Part shown: in pieces, positions 51,630 through 59,752 of the stretch
Layout: each line of letters opens with the position of its first letter
Position numbering within the stretch: the first letter of the stretch is position 1
Origin: Pseudodesulfovibrio aespoeensis Aspo-2
GTDB taxonomy: Bacteria; Desulfobacterota; Desulfovibrionia; Desulfovibrionales; Desulfovibrionaceae
Assembly (NCBI RefSeq): GCF_000176915.2
Contig: NC_014844.1
Location: 434,001-498,000, forward strand
Direction: 5' to 3'
DNA: 64,000 bases
The notes under the pieces: model-generated
The model's input: the letters and a program-made list of their open reading frames with translations, nothing else
Databases searched by the model: none
Told to the model about the DNA's origin: nothing
Translations under genes and position numbers: made by a program

Positions 51630-51831
51630 TAAACACACCTAGGCGGCAGCCACGCCCGATAGCAGTGGTTTTTTTGCGCCCGACGGAGGGGGCAAATGGC
51701 ATTGATCTTCATGCCGGGTGGTGGCCGAATACAAGACCCTTCGGGGGAATACGCCAGCAGCTCCTAGCTGTGTTTACCACCCGGCATTTTGCTTTTTGCG
51801 ATGCCGAATTAAACACACTAGGAGTTTTCCC
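51630..51831 (+). promoter_or_regulatory. Candidate RNA switch/pseudoknot ahead of a two-gene unit
   Basis: Two stems interleave. Arm A ATGCCGGGTGGT (51711-51722) pairs perfectly with ACCACCCGGCAT (51776-51787). Arm B CTCCTAGCTGTGTTTA (51761-51776) pairs, with one bulge, with TAAACACACTAGGAG (51810-51824), which contains the AGGAG ribosome site of the gene at 51832. A further copy, TAAACACACCTAGG (51630-51643), could pair with arm B instead. Three-way competition of this kind would switch access to the ribosome site. Confidence 0.55.
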
Positions 51832-51999
51832 ATGGCACAAGCCACCACCCTTTCCCCTGTCGAGGACATCCGCGATGTGGCCGGAACGCTGGCCCAGCTG
51901 TACGACCTGGCTCCCGAAGAATTCACGGCCCTGGACTACCTGGCCGGACAGTTGTTCGGAATTGCCGAAGCACTGGAAACGCGGGAGGCGGCGTCATGA
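51832..51999 (+). CDS. Small acidic phage protein, first of pair
   Basis: The product has 55 residues, acidic and helical, without a recognisable motif. Its ribosome site lies inside the inverted repeat described upstream. It overlaps the next gene by 4 bp. Confidence 0.55.
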   Translation: MAQATTLSPVEDIRDVAGTLAQLYDLAPEEFTALDYLAGQLFGIAEALETREAAS

Positions 52000-52184
52000 C
52001 TCCCGCAGACGCACGGCACCGGCTCTATCTCATTTCCTACGCGCTTGACGAACTGGGACTCGTGACAGAGGACGCCACAGAGACAACGCTATCCAGTACC
52101 TTGGGAATCCTGTCCAAGGCCATGGAGGATTGCATTGCTGTAATCCATCCCTTTGTCCCGGACCCTGTCAGACATGACGATTAA
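51996..52184 (+). CDS. Small phage protein, second of pair
   Basis: The product has 62 residues, helical, with no known motif. It is coupled to the previous gene by an ATGA overlap and ends just before a terminator. The two form a compact cassette. Confidence 0.55.
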   Translation: MTPADARHRLYLISYALDELGLVTEDATETTLSSTLGILSKAMEDCIAVIHPFVPDPVRHDD

Positions 52185-52186
52185 TG

Positions 52187-52214
52187 AAAGCCCCGGCATT
52201 CGTGCCGGGGCTTT
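52187..52214 (+). terminator. Terminator with GCCCCGGC stem
   Basis: AAAGCCCCGGCA pairs with TGCCGGGGCTTT around TTCG, a highly stable tetraloop, and is followed by CTTG. It shares its stem with the terminators at 49701 and 53281. Confidence 0.92.
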
Positions 52215-52290
52215 CTTGTTGACCAAGCCCTATTCGATTATATACGGTCAGCCTATCCCGTAGATGACCCCCACCCATCAGGAGATTGTC

Positions 52291-52479
52291 ATGACAGAAA
52301 GACAGCCCCAAAATAACAAGGCCTGCTCAAAAGGCGATTCGCTTGGCTGCTACATAAAGACTCGTGACCAGATTCTGAAAGACATGGATAAGCAAGCGGA
52401 AAGATTTAAGACTCTTCACGATAAAGTGACGCGCAAAATAGCCCAGGGCGTTAGGCGGTACACTGATGACGCTCTATGA
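52291..52479 (+). CDS. Small unknown protein ahead of DUF6414-like gene
   Basis: The product has 62 residues, basic and helical (RDQILKDMDKQAERFKTLHDKVTRKIAQGVRRY). I set the start at 52291, following CAGGAG. It overlaps the next gene by 14 bp and is presumably coexpressed with it. Confidence 0.5.
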   Translation: MTERQPQNNKACSKGDSLGCYIKTRDQILKDMDKQAERFKTLHDKVTRKIAQGVRRYTDDAL

Positions 52480-53275
52480 TTTTCTGTACATCGATCTGGA
52501 CAGAATGCAGTCCCTTTACGCCCAGCTCAACTCTGGGCTTCTTCATGCCATGGAGGCTCTTGCCAGCACGTCCGAAGAAAAAAGCAATAGCGGGCAACTC
52601 GGTGGAGACCCTGTGGGCAACCTGCGGCATGAGAACCGTTCCGCAGTATCGGAAGCGAGTACGCAACACATCTCGCCTCATGACATCATCCTCAGCGACG
52701 TGCTCGGAGGACTGCACGAGAAAGGGCTTATCAAGGACGAAGACGAAAACCTCAATGTCGGGAATTTCGTCGTACTGGAAGGGAAGGTCTCCTTTTTGAA
52801 CTACGGCATAGGGAGAGAGTTTATTGACCTCATCCCCATCTTTGCCGGTTCATCGTCCCCTGATGTGTCTCACTTGCCCAAGAATGAGCGGAAGAAGGCC
52901 ATCAGAGAACAATCAAAACACCAGGAAACCGGCGCTGCTCTAGTTTCTGCGATAGCCAAAATGCTCCCATGGGAAATCCAGATGGTGATGACCACGGGCA
53001 GACGCGAAGCCTGGGCCGTCATCGACAAGCAAAAGCTGCGTAACTCTGCGGCCGGGCTCGGGCTCATGTACGGCATGACGCTAACCGGGAAGTGGTCCGT
53101 TCTCGGCATTGTAGACCAACTCCACGACGAAAAGCCCCCACGCCCAACCGCTTTCACGGCGAATGATATGGCCTCTGGACTATGTGACGCGTCAATAGGC
53201 ATCAAAGACTTGGTCGGCTGTCCTGACTCGGCCATCGGTTTGACTCCACTTCTCCTTTTCCGAAAGGTCGGATAA
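52466..53275 (+). CDS. DUF6414-like protein, possible defence gene
   Basis: The protein has 269 residues. It begins YDFLYIDLDRMQSLYAQLNSGLL, matching the characteristic start of DUF6414 proteins (YDFxYxDxxRxxSxYAQL). A middle region has GNFVVLEGKVSFLN and the end holds small beta-rich segments. Members are often in prophages and defence islands; the mechanism is not established to my knowledge. It lies between two near-identical terminators as a separate cassette. Confidence 0.65.
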   Translation: MTLYDFLYIDLDRMQSLYAQLNSGLLHAMEALASTSEEKSNSGQLGGDPVGNLRHENRSAVSEASTQHISPHDIILSDVLGGLHEKGLIKDEDENLNVGNFVVLEGKVSFLNYGIGREFIDLIPIFAGSSSPDVSHLPKNERKKAIREQSKHQETGAALVSAIAKMLPWEIQMVMTTGRREAWAVIDKQKLRNSAAGLGLMYGMTLTGKWSVLGIVDQLHDEKPPRPTAFTANDMASGLCDASIGIKDLVGCPDSAIGLTPLLLFRKVG

Positions 53276-53280
53276 AGACG

Positions 53281-53305
53281 AAGCCCCGGCCTAGGCCGGG
53301 GCTTT
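53281..53305. terminator. Bidirectional terminator with GCCCCGGCC stem
   Basis: AAGCCCCGGCC pairs with GGCCGGGGCTT around TA and ends in TTCTCG. It separates the moron region from the convergent Ogr-like gene. Confidence 0.88.
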
Positions 53306-53319
53306 CTCGTTCCTGTCGG

Positions 53320-53646
53320 CTAGAACCTGATGGGTTCAACCTCCTCGGCCTCCTGCCGAGGCCGTGGCGGCGGGGGGATGTACGCGCCCGGCGCGCCCCG
53401 CCTCTCGGAGAACAAACTCGCCTGCTCCTGGGGCGGCGTCGTGCGGATCTGCGCGCGCAGCTCGTCGGGCAGGTTGTGGGCCGATGGGCTCAAGGTGTGG
53501 CTGAACTCCACGTTGACCACAAAGGTGTGGCCGCACTCCGGGTCGCGGCAGGCGCAATATGCCTGCTTGAAACGGAGGTCGATCTCGTTGGAGCTGGTGA
53601 TGGTGGCCAGCCGGCCGCAGGCCGGGCAACGCACACGGAAGGCCAT
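53320..53646 (-). CDS. Ogr/Delta-like late-transcription activator
   Basis: The product has 108 residues. CPACGRLATITSSNEI followed by CACRDPECGHTFVVNVEFSH is the Ogr zinc finger (CxxC, then CxxxxC), as in P2 Ogr. A Pro/Arg-rich C-terminal tail extends it beyond the usual length. I set the start at 53646 because the zinc domain begins there and GGAGAAC is ahead. It should turn on late genes from the P/O promoters. Confidence 0.85.
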   Translation of the reverse strand: MAFRVRCPACGRLATITSSNEIDLRFKQAYCACRDPECGHTFVVNVEFSHTLSPSAHNLPDELRAQIRTTPPQEQASLFSERRGAPGAYIPPPPRPRQEAEEVEPIRF

Positions 53647-53668
53647 GGTGTTCTCCTGTGGGGTTTCG

Positions 53669-54649
53669 CTACATTGGGGAGCTTTCAGAACCAGTGTCAA
53701 ACGTGACCCAGTCCCTGGGCAGCAAGACCTCGTTGATGGATTCCATCAGCAGCTCCTGCACGGGTTTGACCTCGTTGCGCTGATAGACCTCGTCTATCTT
53801 GGTGATGTCGCCGAAGCCGCCGGTGTTCTGCGGGATGAGGCAGGCCATGGCCGGGGGGATGCGGTGCGCGGCGATGATGTCATCGCGCGACAGGTTCTTG
53901 ATCTTCTCCAGCTCGTCCTTGGTGGAGAAGTCGCCCACCGGGATGATCTGGATCTCCTTCTCCTTGCCGTTTGGTATGTGGATGAACATCGAGCGGAAGT
54001 TGCCGATGCCCTTGGTCCCCTGGATTCGCTCCTTGATGGCGGTCTGGGTCTCGGGGTCCAGCTGGCCCCCGGCATAGAAGATGTACCCCATGTGCGCCCC
54101 GTTCTTGTAATACTTGCGCCGGAACAACGTCGCGTCCTCATTGAGAAGCATGGACTGGATCGCGCCGAGGTATCCGGGCAGCCCGTATATCTCCTGGCAC
54201 ACGTCGTAGTTTTTGACGTGCAGGACCTCGTCGGGCTCGAAGGTGACGACCTTGCCGGTCTCGAGCAGCAGGCAGTACACGCCGGTCGCTTTTGCCCGGC
54301 GCATGTTGATGCTCGGCAGCTGGCGCAGGCCGACCACCTCGCCGAAATGATTGCGCACCTTGAGGAAGAAGGCGTTGTAGAAGACATGGAAGTCGGTGCA
54401 GCCCGCGTGCATGGTCCGGCGCGACACCGCGCGCGACGCCTTGAACCCGCGCATGACCTGGTTGACTTTGAACTCTATGGCCGGACCGTGGTAGGCATTG
54501 GCCCGCAGCAGCCGGGCCAGCCCCTTGAAGGGCACGGGCGGGGCATAGTATGTGCCGTTGTCCGTCAGCCAGGTGCCGAGGTAGTCGTAGATGATCCCGC
54601 TCAAAACCGGCTCGGGATCGCCGAAGGTAAACAGCAGCGGTTCGCTCAT
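53669..54649 (-). CDS. Portal protein (P2 gpQ/PBSX family)
   Basis: The protein has 326 residues. LLRANAYHGPAIEFKVNQVMRGF near the N-terminus and GLPGYLGAIQSMLLNEDATLFRRKYYKNGAHMG in the middle are typical of the PBSX/P2 portal family. The ring of portals is the DNA gateway at one capsid vertex. It follows the terminase gene by 9 bp on the same strand. Confidence 0.92.
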   Translation of the reverse strand: MSEPLLFTFGDPEPVLSGIIYDYLGTWLTDNGTYYAPPVPFKGLARLLRANAYHGPAIEFKVNQVMRGFKASRAVSRRTMHAGCTDFHVFYNAFFLKVRNHFGEVVGLRQLPSINMRRAKATGVYCLLLETGKVVTFEPDEVLHVKNYDVCQEIYGLPGYLGAIQSMLLNEDATLFRRKYYKNGAHMGYIFYAGGQLDPETQTAIKERIQGTKGIGNFRSMFIHIPNGKEKEIQIIPVGDFSTKDELEKIKNLSRDDIIAAHRIPPAMACLIPQNTGGFGDITKIDEVYQRNEVKPVQELLMESINEVLLPRDWVTFDTGSESSPM

Positions 54650-54658
54650 GAGGGCTCC

Positions 54659-56431
54659 TTACTTGCCGAAGGCCACCACGGCCTTGCGTTGATGTTGTGA
54701 GTTCAGCGGCTCGTTGGCCAGGGCGTGCATGATGGCCCAGGCGACATCCGCGTGGCCGGTGGCCTCTGTCCGCCCGGCGGAATAGGTGATCATGCCGTTG
54801 CCGGTGGTGCCCTGGCGGATGGTCAGGAAGGCGTGGGCGATGTCGGTCAGGCTGGCGTCCCACTGAATGCGGCCGGACTCGATGACGTCCTTGGCCTTGA
54901 GCACCAGGGTGGTTTTGGTCTGCACCCCGTAGGTGATGGGCATGGCCGCGGGGAAGAACGCCTGCACACTCTCGAAGACGCCGATGCCCGGGCCGGTGAC
55001 ATCGATGCCGATGTGAACGAAGTTGAACTGCTGGGTCAGTTCCTTGATGCGCTGCGCCTGCCAGGTGTAGGACTTGTCCACCCACTTGTACCGGGCCAGC
55101 ACGCGGAACATGCCGCCGGGCTGCAGCGGCGGGGCCAGGATCACGAAGGAGGCGTCGTCGCGGTTGCGGCTCGGATCATACCCGCCCCAGACCGGCAGGT
55201 TGCCAAAGGGCCTGGCCGCGTCGGGGTTGAAATCCGTCCACTCGTCCATGTCGCCGTAGCACGCCTCCAGATTGTGGAGCCGGAACACGGCCTGCAGATC
55301 GTCCACGAACTCGCACATGAACAGGTTGCGGAATTCGTCCGTGCTGTACTGCAGATTGAGATCTTCGAAGTCGAAGAGGTCACAGCCTCCGGCCTCGGCA
55401 TCCTTGATGGTGATGACCTTGCGCCACACCTTGTCGGGACAGACCACGCCGCGCTGCATGGCCTCGAAGGACGGGAACTCCTTGCGCTTGGCCTGGCGCG
55501 ACCACCGCTTGTTGAATCGGTCGCCCGTCCACAGGTCGTAGGCTTCATGCGTGACCGCCGAGGGGGTGGAGAACAGGGTGATCCGCCACTTCTTGTGCGC
55601 GGCCATGGCCGAGGCGACCTTGTAGAGCTCGTTGAACTTGGTGATCCAGAAATACTCATCGATGTAGACATGGCCGTGGTAGCTCTGGGCCGACTTCGAG
55701 TTGTTGGAGAGGAAGTAGAGCGTGGCCTGGCCGTGTGCCGTGTGCAGCACGATCTCGTCCTTGCCCTTGAGCTCGATGTCGAACTTCTCCTTGACGATGG
55801 CCACAATGTAGGCGCGGAAGACATCGGCCTGGCGGCGGGTGGCCGAGAGGAATATCTGATTGTCACCGGACAGGCAGGCGTCCTCGAACGCCTCCTGGGC
55901 AAAGTACCAGGTGGCACCTATCTGCCGACTCTTGAGGATGTTCCTGACCCGGTGGGTCTCCTTGGCCTGGCGCAGCTCGTGCTGGTATTCATAGAACCGG
56001 CCGTGGAACTTCTCCCGAAAGTCGCTCTCGGTCAGGTGCGAGACATCGTTCTTGATGATCTTGCCGCGCTTCTTCTTGGGCCTGCGCGTGCGCCCTCCCA
56101 CCACGGGCCGCCCCTCGTCGCGCGCCTCGTTGGCGGCCTCGATCTCGCGCACCTGCATCTCGCGCAGCCGCACCATGTGGTCCAGCAGGCGGTCCATCTC
56201 CTTCAGATCGCCATCGGCCTTGCCGTCGCGGCCGACCAGGAGGGTGTAGCGCCTGGCGACGCAATCCAGGGCGGACTCGCCACCGAGCATGTCGTCCCAT
56301 TGACCGGCTGATCTCCATTGATATACCGTCCGCTTGGGGACGGCCAGCGTTGCGGCAATCTCCGGTACCTTGTGTTTTTTCAAATACAAGGATTTTGCTG
56401 CCTGTATTACCTCGTCAGTATGCTGCTGCAT
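54659..56431 (-). CDS. Terminase large subunit (P2 gpP family)
   Basis: The protein has 590 residues. It starts with a helix-turn-helix (VPEIAATLAVPKRTVYQWR), followed by an ATPase domain with FYEYQHELRQAKETHRVRNILKSRQIGATWYFA as Walker-A-like segment, and the C-terminal nuclease with an Asp cluster around VWGGYDPSRNRDDA and HIGIDVTGPGIG. It cuts and packages concatemeric or circular DNA. It shares the divergent late promoter region with the scaffold gene. Confidence 0.93.
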   Translation of the reverse strand: MQQHTDEVIQAAKSLYLKKHKVPEIAATLAVPKRTVYQWRSAGQWDDMLGGESALDCVARRYTLLVGRDGKADGDLKEMDRLLDHMVRLREMQVREIEAANEARDEGRPVVGGRTRRPKKKRGKIIKNDVSHLTESDFREKFHGRFYEYQHELRQAKETHRVRNILKSRQIGATWYFAQEAFEDACLSGDNQIFLSATRRQADVFRAYIVAIVKEKFDIELKGKDEIVLHTAHGQATLYFLSNNSKSAQSYHGHVYIDEYFWITKFNELYKVASAMAAHKKWRITLFSTPSAVTHEAYDLWTGDRFNKRWSRQAKRKEFPSFEAMQRGVVCPDKVWRKVITIKDAEAGGCDLFDFEDLNLQYSTDEFRNLFMCEFVDDLQAVFRLHNLEACYGDMDEWTDFNPDAARPFGNLPVWGGYDPSRNRDDASFVILAPPLQPGGMFRVLARYKWVDKSYTWQAQRIKELTQQFNFVHIGIDVTGPGIGVFESVQAFFPAAMPITYGVQTKTTLVLKAKDVIESGRIQWDASLTDIAHAFLTIRQGTTGNGMITYSAGRTEATGHADVAWAIMHALANEPLNSQHQRKAVVAFGK

Positions 56432-56473
56432 GCAGTATCAATACATGCCTCTTTATCTCGATGCGCCCCGGTT

Positions 56474-56500
56474 GATTCCGATTATGCCATAATCGGAATC
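56474..56500. promoter_or_regulatory. Perfect 27-bp dyad between divergent late operons
   Basis: GATTCCGATTATG and CATAATCGGAATC form perfect 13-bp arms around one base. It is centred in the roughly 110-bp gap between the terminase and scaffold genes. In P2 this position holds Ogr-binding sites for both late promoters, so the dyad is the best candidate operator. Confidence 0.7.
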
Positions 56501-56543
56501 CGCTTTGTTGCGTCACTGTTTTTTGCTGGCGTAGTCTTGCGCC

Positions 56544-57407
56544 ATGCCTGCCACATTCATCACCGACTGGAAGAAGATAGGACAGTCCGGCCCGACCATC
56601 GACGGCCGGAACATCGAGCCGCAGTGGCTCATCGATGCCGCCGAATCCTATGATCAGGCCACGTACACCGCCGTGATCTGGGTCGACCATTTCCGCTTCT
56701 ACGGGAACATGGGCAAGGTGGTGGAGCTGAAGACCGAGCGCGAAGGCGACATCGTCAGCCTGTATGCCCGGCTGCAGCCCAACGACCATCTGCTCACATG
56801 GAACAAGGAGCAACAGAAGCTCTATACCTCCATGGAGTTGACCCCCGATTTTGCCGGGAGCGGCAAGTGCTACCTGTCCGGCTTGGCCGTGACCGACCAG
56901 CCCGCCAGCCTCGGCACCCACGAGTTGCATTTCAACTCCCGCCTGCAGACCCCCGAGAGCTTTGTCCTGTGCGGTGTCGAGCTCGACTCCCTGCGCGATC
57001 TGGACGGGGATGCCGCTCTCCCCCAGTGGCTGACCTCGTTGCTCGGGGCTCTGGGCATCAACTCCCCCCACAGCAAGGGGGCAACCTCAACGGAAGAGGA
57101 AACCATGACCGAAGAGCAGATCAAGCAGTTCGCGGAACTCGTCGGCGAGCGCGTCGGCAAGAAAATCGACGAGATGCACGCGCAGCTCGCCGAGCATTTT
57201 TCGGCCCCCACGGATGAGCCCGCGCCCGCCCCGGCAAAGGACGACAGCACAGCCACCGGCCCCATCGACTTCACCGCGAGCCTCGCCGAGGCCGTCAAGC
57301 CGCTGGCCGACAAGCTCGATGCGCTGTCCGCCCGGTTCGAGCAGGCCCGCCCGGGCCCCGCCGTGCCCGAAACGACCAACCCCGCCGGCGAAGCGGGCCT
57401 CGTCTAG
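56544..57407 (+). CDS. Capsid scaffolding/protease protein (P2 gpO family)
   Basis: The protein has 287 residues. The N-terminal serine-peptidase-like domain has the conserved VIWVDHFRFYGNMGKV and TGSG-type QKLYTSMELTPDFAGSGKCYLSGLAVTD; the C-terminal part is a helical scaffold (EEQIKQFAELVGERVGKKI). It assembles the procapsid and cleaves itself, scaffold and capsid protein. Confidence 0.92.
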   Translation: MPATFITDWKKIGQSGPTIDGRNIEPQWLIDAAESYDQATYTAVIWVDHFRFYGNMGKVVELKTEREGDIVSLYARLQPNDHLLTWNKEQQKLYTSMELTPDFAGSGKCYLSGLAVTDQPASLGTHELHFNSRLQTPESFVLCGVELDSLRDLDGDAALPQWLTSLLGALGINSPHSKGATSTEEETMTEEQIKQFAELVGERVGKKIDEMHAQLAEHFSAPTDEPAPAPAKDDSTATGPIDFTASLAEAVKPLADKLDALSARFEQARPGPAVPETTNPAGEAGLV

Positions 57408-57418
57408 GAGATCGCGAA

Positions 57419-58453
57419 ATGAAACCTTTCACTGAGCTCAAGTTTTCCGAACTCTGCGCCGCTCTGGCCGAGGGCTACGGCGTCGAAACGGCCAAGGTGA
57501 CCCAGGGCTTCACGGTCGCCCCGACCGTCGAGCAGCGCCTGCAGGACGCCATCACCGAGCAGTCGGAGTTCCTGCCGCTGATCAACGTCATCACCGTGTC
57601 GGAGCTGGTCGGCCAGAACGTCCTGGGCAGCGCGTCCGGGCCTGTTTCCGGCCGCACCGACACCAAGGTCGACGGCAACGAACGGACCCCGCGCGATGTT
57701 TTGGGCCTGGGCAGCTTCCCTTACCAGCTCTACCAGACCAACAGCGACGTCTACATCCGCTACGACACGCTCGACGCCTGGGCCAAGTTCAAGGACTTCG
57801 CCGAGCGCTACACGCGCTACGTGCAGGAGCGGATCGCCAACGACCGCGAAATGGCCGGCTGGTACGGCGTCGATGCCGCGGCCGATACCGACATGACCGC
57901 CAACCCCCTGCTGCAGGACGTCAACAAGGGTTGGCTGCAGTACATGCGCGCGCACCTCCCCGCCAACATCCTGATCGAGGGCGCGACCACCGGTGAAATC
58001 CGCATCGGGACCACTGGCGACTTCGCCAACCTCGACCACGCCGTGTCCGACCTGCTCCAGGGCATCCCCCGCTACCTGCGCAAGGGGCTCATCACCCTGG
58101 TGGGCGACGAGCTCATCTCCCACGAGCACGCCGGGCTCTACAAGGCCATCGGCAACACCCCCTCGGAGAAGGTCCTGGCGACCCAGTCCCTGTCCCTGCT
58201 GGGCGGCCTGCCCTGGATGACCCCGAGCAACTTCCCCGGCCGCGGCCTGGTGATCACCCCGCTCAAGAACCTGTCCATCTACGTGCAGGAAGAGTCGTGG
58301 CGCCGCAAGGTCGAGGACAACCCGAAGAAGGATCGCATCGAGGACTACAACTCCCGCAACGAAGGCTACGTGGTGGAAGTGCCCGAGCAGCTCGTCGGCG
58401 TCGAGTTCGACAACGTCAAGATCAGCCGCGACGGCGGCACGACCTGGGAATAG
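57419..58453 (+). CDS. Major capsid protein (P2 gpN family)
   Basis: The protein has 344 residues. QGFTVAPTVEQRLQDAITEQSEFLPLINV and the long central region with YTRYVQERIANDREM and GDELISHEHAGLY match the P2 capsid family. It forms the icosahedral head shell. A strong hairpin follows the stop. Confidence 0.93.
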   Translation: MKPFTELKFSELCAALAEGYGVETAKVTQGFTVAPTVEQRLQDAITEQSEFLPLINVITVSELVGQNVLGSASGPVSGRTDTKVDGNERTPRDVLGLGSFPYQLYQTNSDVYIRYDTLDAWAKFKDFAERYTRYVQERIANDREMAGWYGVDAAADTDMTANPLLQDVNKGWLQYMRAHLPANILIEGATTGEIRIGTTGDFANLDHAVSDLLQGIPRYLRKGLITLVGDELISHEHAGLYKAIGNTPSEKVLATQSLSLLGGLPWMTPSNFPGRGLVITPLKNLSIYVQEESWRRKVEDNPKKDRIEDYNSRNEGYVVEVPEQLVGVEFDNVKISRDGGTTWE

Positions 58454-58469
58454 CCTCCCCGACCTTTGA

Positions 58470-58498
58470 GAGGGGTGGCGGTCCTGCCGCCACCCCTC
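58470..58498 (+). other. Strong hairpin after capsid gene
   Basis: GAGGGGTGGCGG pairs perfectly with CCGCCACCCCTC around TCCTG. There is no T-run, so it is more likely a stability or processing element than a full terminator, leaving capsid mRNA more abundant. Confidence 0.7.
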
Positions 58499-58528
58499 GT
58501 CGCAAAACTCCAACCCATGGAGGAGCCC

Positions 58529-59206
58529 ATGAGCCTGATGAGACACTGGCAGAAAACATTCAAAGACGCGGGCGCAACCTCGGATACCCCCAAACGGGTT
58601 CTGGTGGTCGGAGGGACGATCAACCAGCAGCAGCTGCTGGCCCTGATCGGCGCATCCCTGTCCGAGGACATGAAGGCGCTTGGCGAAATCAAATCCGTGG
58701 AGGCCAAGGCCGACCTTAAGGGGGCGCTGATCCCCAAGTACGCCGACTACGTCGCCCGGCTGCGTGCCGAGGACTGGCAGCACGAGCTGCTGACCACCTA
58801 CATGATCTGGCTGTTCGACATCGGACGCATCGAGGCCGCCCTCGAACTCGGCCTGTACTGCGTGCGCAAGGACATCCCCATGCCCGAGCGGTTCACGCGC
58901 GAGACATACGTGGTCGTGGCCGACAGCGTGCTGGAATGGGCCGTGGCCGAGTTCGAGGCGGACCGCAGCCCGGAACCTTTCTTCTCCACCGTCTTCGGAT
59001 TCGTGGACGGCATGAACAGCGCCTCGCCCTGGGACCTGCCCGACAAGCTGCGGGCCAAGTTCTACCGGCTGGCCGGGCTCCTCGAGGACAAGGCCGGACG
59101 GCTGGAAGCCGCCGAGGCGTGCCTGATCCAGGCAGCCGCCCTGGGTGCCCAGGTCAAGACCAAGCTCGGCGCGGTGCAGAAGTCCCTGGACGAGAAAACC
59201 AACTAG
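58529..59206 (+). CDS. Terminase small subunit (P2 gpM family)
   Basis: The protein has 225 residues. LIPKYADYVARLRAEDWQHELLTTYMIWLFDIGRIEAALELGLYC is the family signature. It recognises the cos or pac site and partners the large subunit. I set the start at 58529, after GGAGGAG. A long hairpin follows the gene. Confidence 0.9.
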   Translation: MSLMRHWQKTFKDAGATSDTPKRVLVVGGTINQQQLLALIGASLSEDMKALGEIKSVEAKADLKGALIPKYADYVARLRAEDWQHELLTTYMIWLFDIGRIEAALELGLYCVRKDIPMPERFTRETYVVVADSVLEWAVAEFEADRSPEPFFSTVFGFVDGMNSASPWDLPDKLRAKFYRLAGLLEDKAGRLEAAEACLIQAAALGAQVKTKLGAVQKSLDEKTN

Positions 59207-59220
59207 CTCCTCCATACGCC

Positions 59221-59275
59221 GCTTCCCCCAAGGCCCGCCCGGGCAACAGCCTGGAGGCGGGCCGAAGGGGGAAGC
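59221..59275 (+). other. Long hairpin between small terminase and head-completion genes
   Basis: GCTTCCCCC and GGGGGAAGC form the outer stem, and GGCCCGCC with GGCGGGCC the inner one. No T-run follows. It could slow transcription or protect mRNA ends, tuning the ratio of head and tail proteins. Confidence 0.7.
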
Positions 59276-59290
59276 CAAAAAGGATAGACC

Positions 59291-59752
59291 ATGAGTTTTT
59301 CCGGCAACGACACGCAGACATCGCCCACCGTGGTCAGCAATGCCCCGTGGTGGCCGTCGCTGTCCGTTGCCGACTTCCAGACCCGCTACCGGCTCCCGCG
59401 GGAGTATGCCGAGAGCGTGCTGGTCGACGGGCTGCAGATCGGCATGATCTGGGCCAACATGGCGCTGGCGTCCTGGCAGGCCAAGCAAGATGCCGCGGGG
59501 CATGAGTCCCTGTCGGTTGTCCCCTGCGTGGAGATCGGAGGCGAACCGTCCCTGGTCATCAGCTACCGCAGGGCGGTGATGAGCTATGCCAAGGCGTACC
59601 TGATGCAGCAGTTCCCGACCATCAACCGCCGGGAGGCTGCCAACAACGAAGCCAGGGAAAGCGAGGCGACCGAGGACAAGTTCCGCGAGTACGCCAGCCA
59701 GGCTCTTGCCCAAGTCCTCGGCGTGCCGAGCATAGCCGTGGAGTTGATATGA
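59291..59752 (+). CDS. Head-completion/stabilisation protein (P2 gpL family)
   Basis: The protein has 153 residues. SVADFQTRYRLPREYAESVLVDGLQIGMIWANM and RRAVMSYAKAYLMQQFPTINRREAAN suit gpL. It closes the filled head to allow tail joining. Its stop overlaps the next start by 4 bp. Confidence 0.88.
   Translation: MSFSGNDTQTSPTVVSNAPWWPSLSVADFQTRYRLPREYAESVLVDGLQIGMIWANMALASWQAKQDAAGHESLSVVPCVEIGGEPSLVISYRRAVMSYAKAYLMQQFPTINRREAANNEARESEATEDKFREYASQALAQVLGVPSIAVELI

Noticed and set aside
57404-59713. 769-codon open frame on the minus strand across capsid and terminase genes
   Set aside because: It lies opposite three well-recognised phage structural genes and is an artefact of third-position GC bias.
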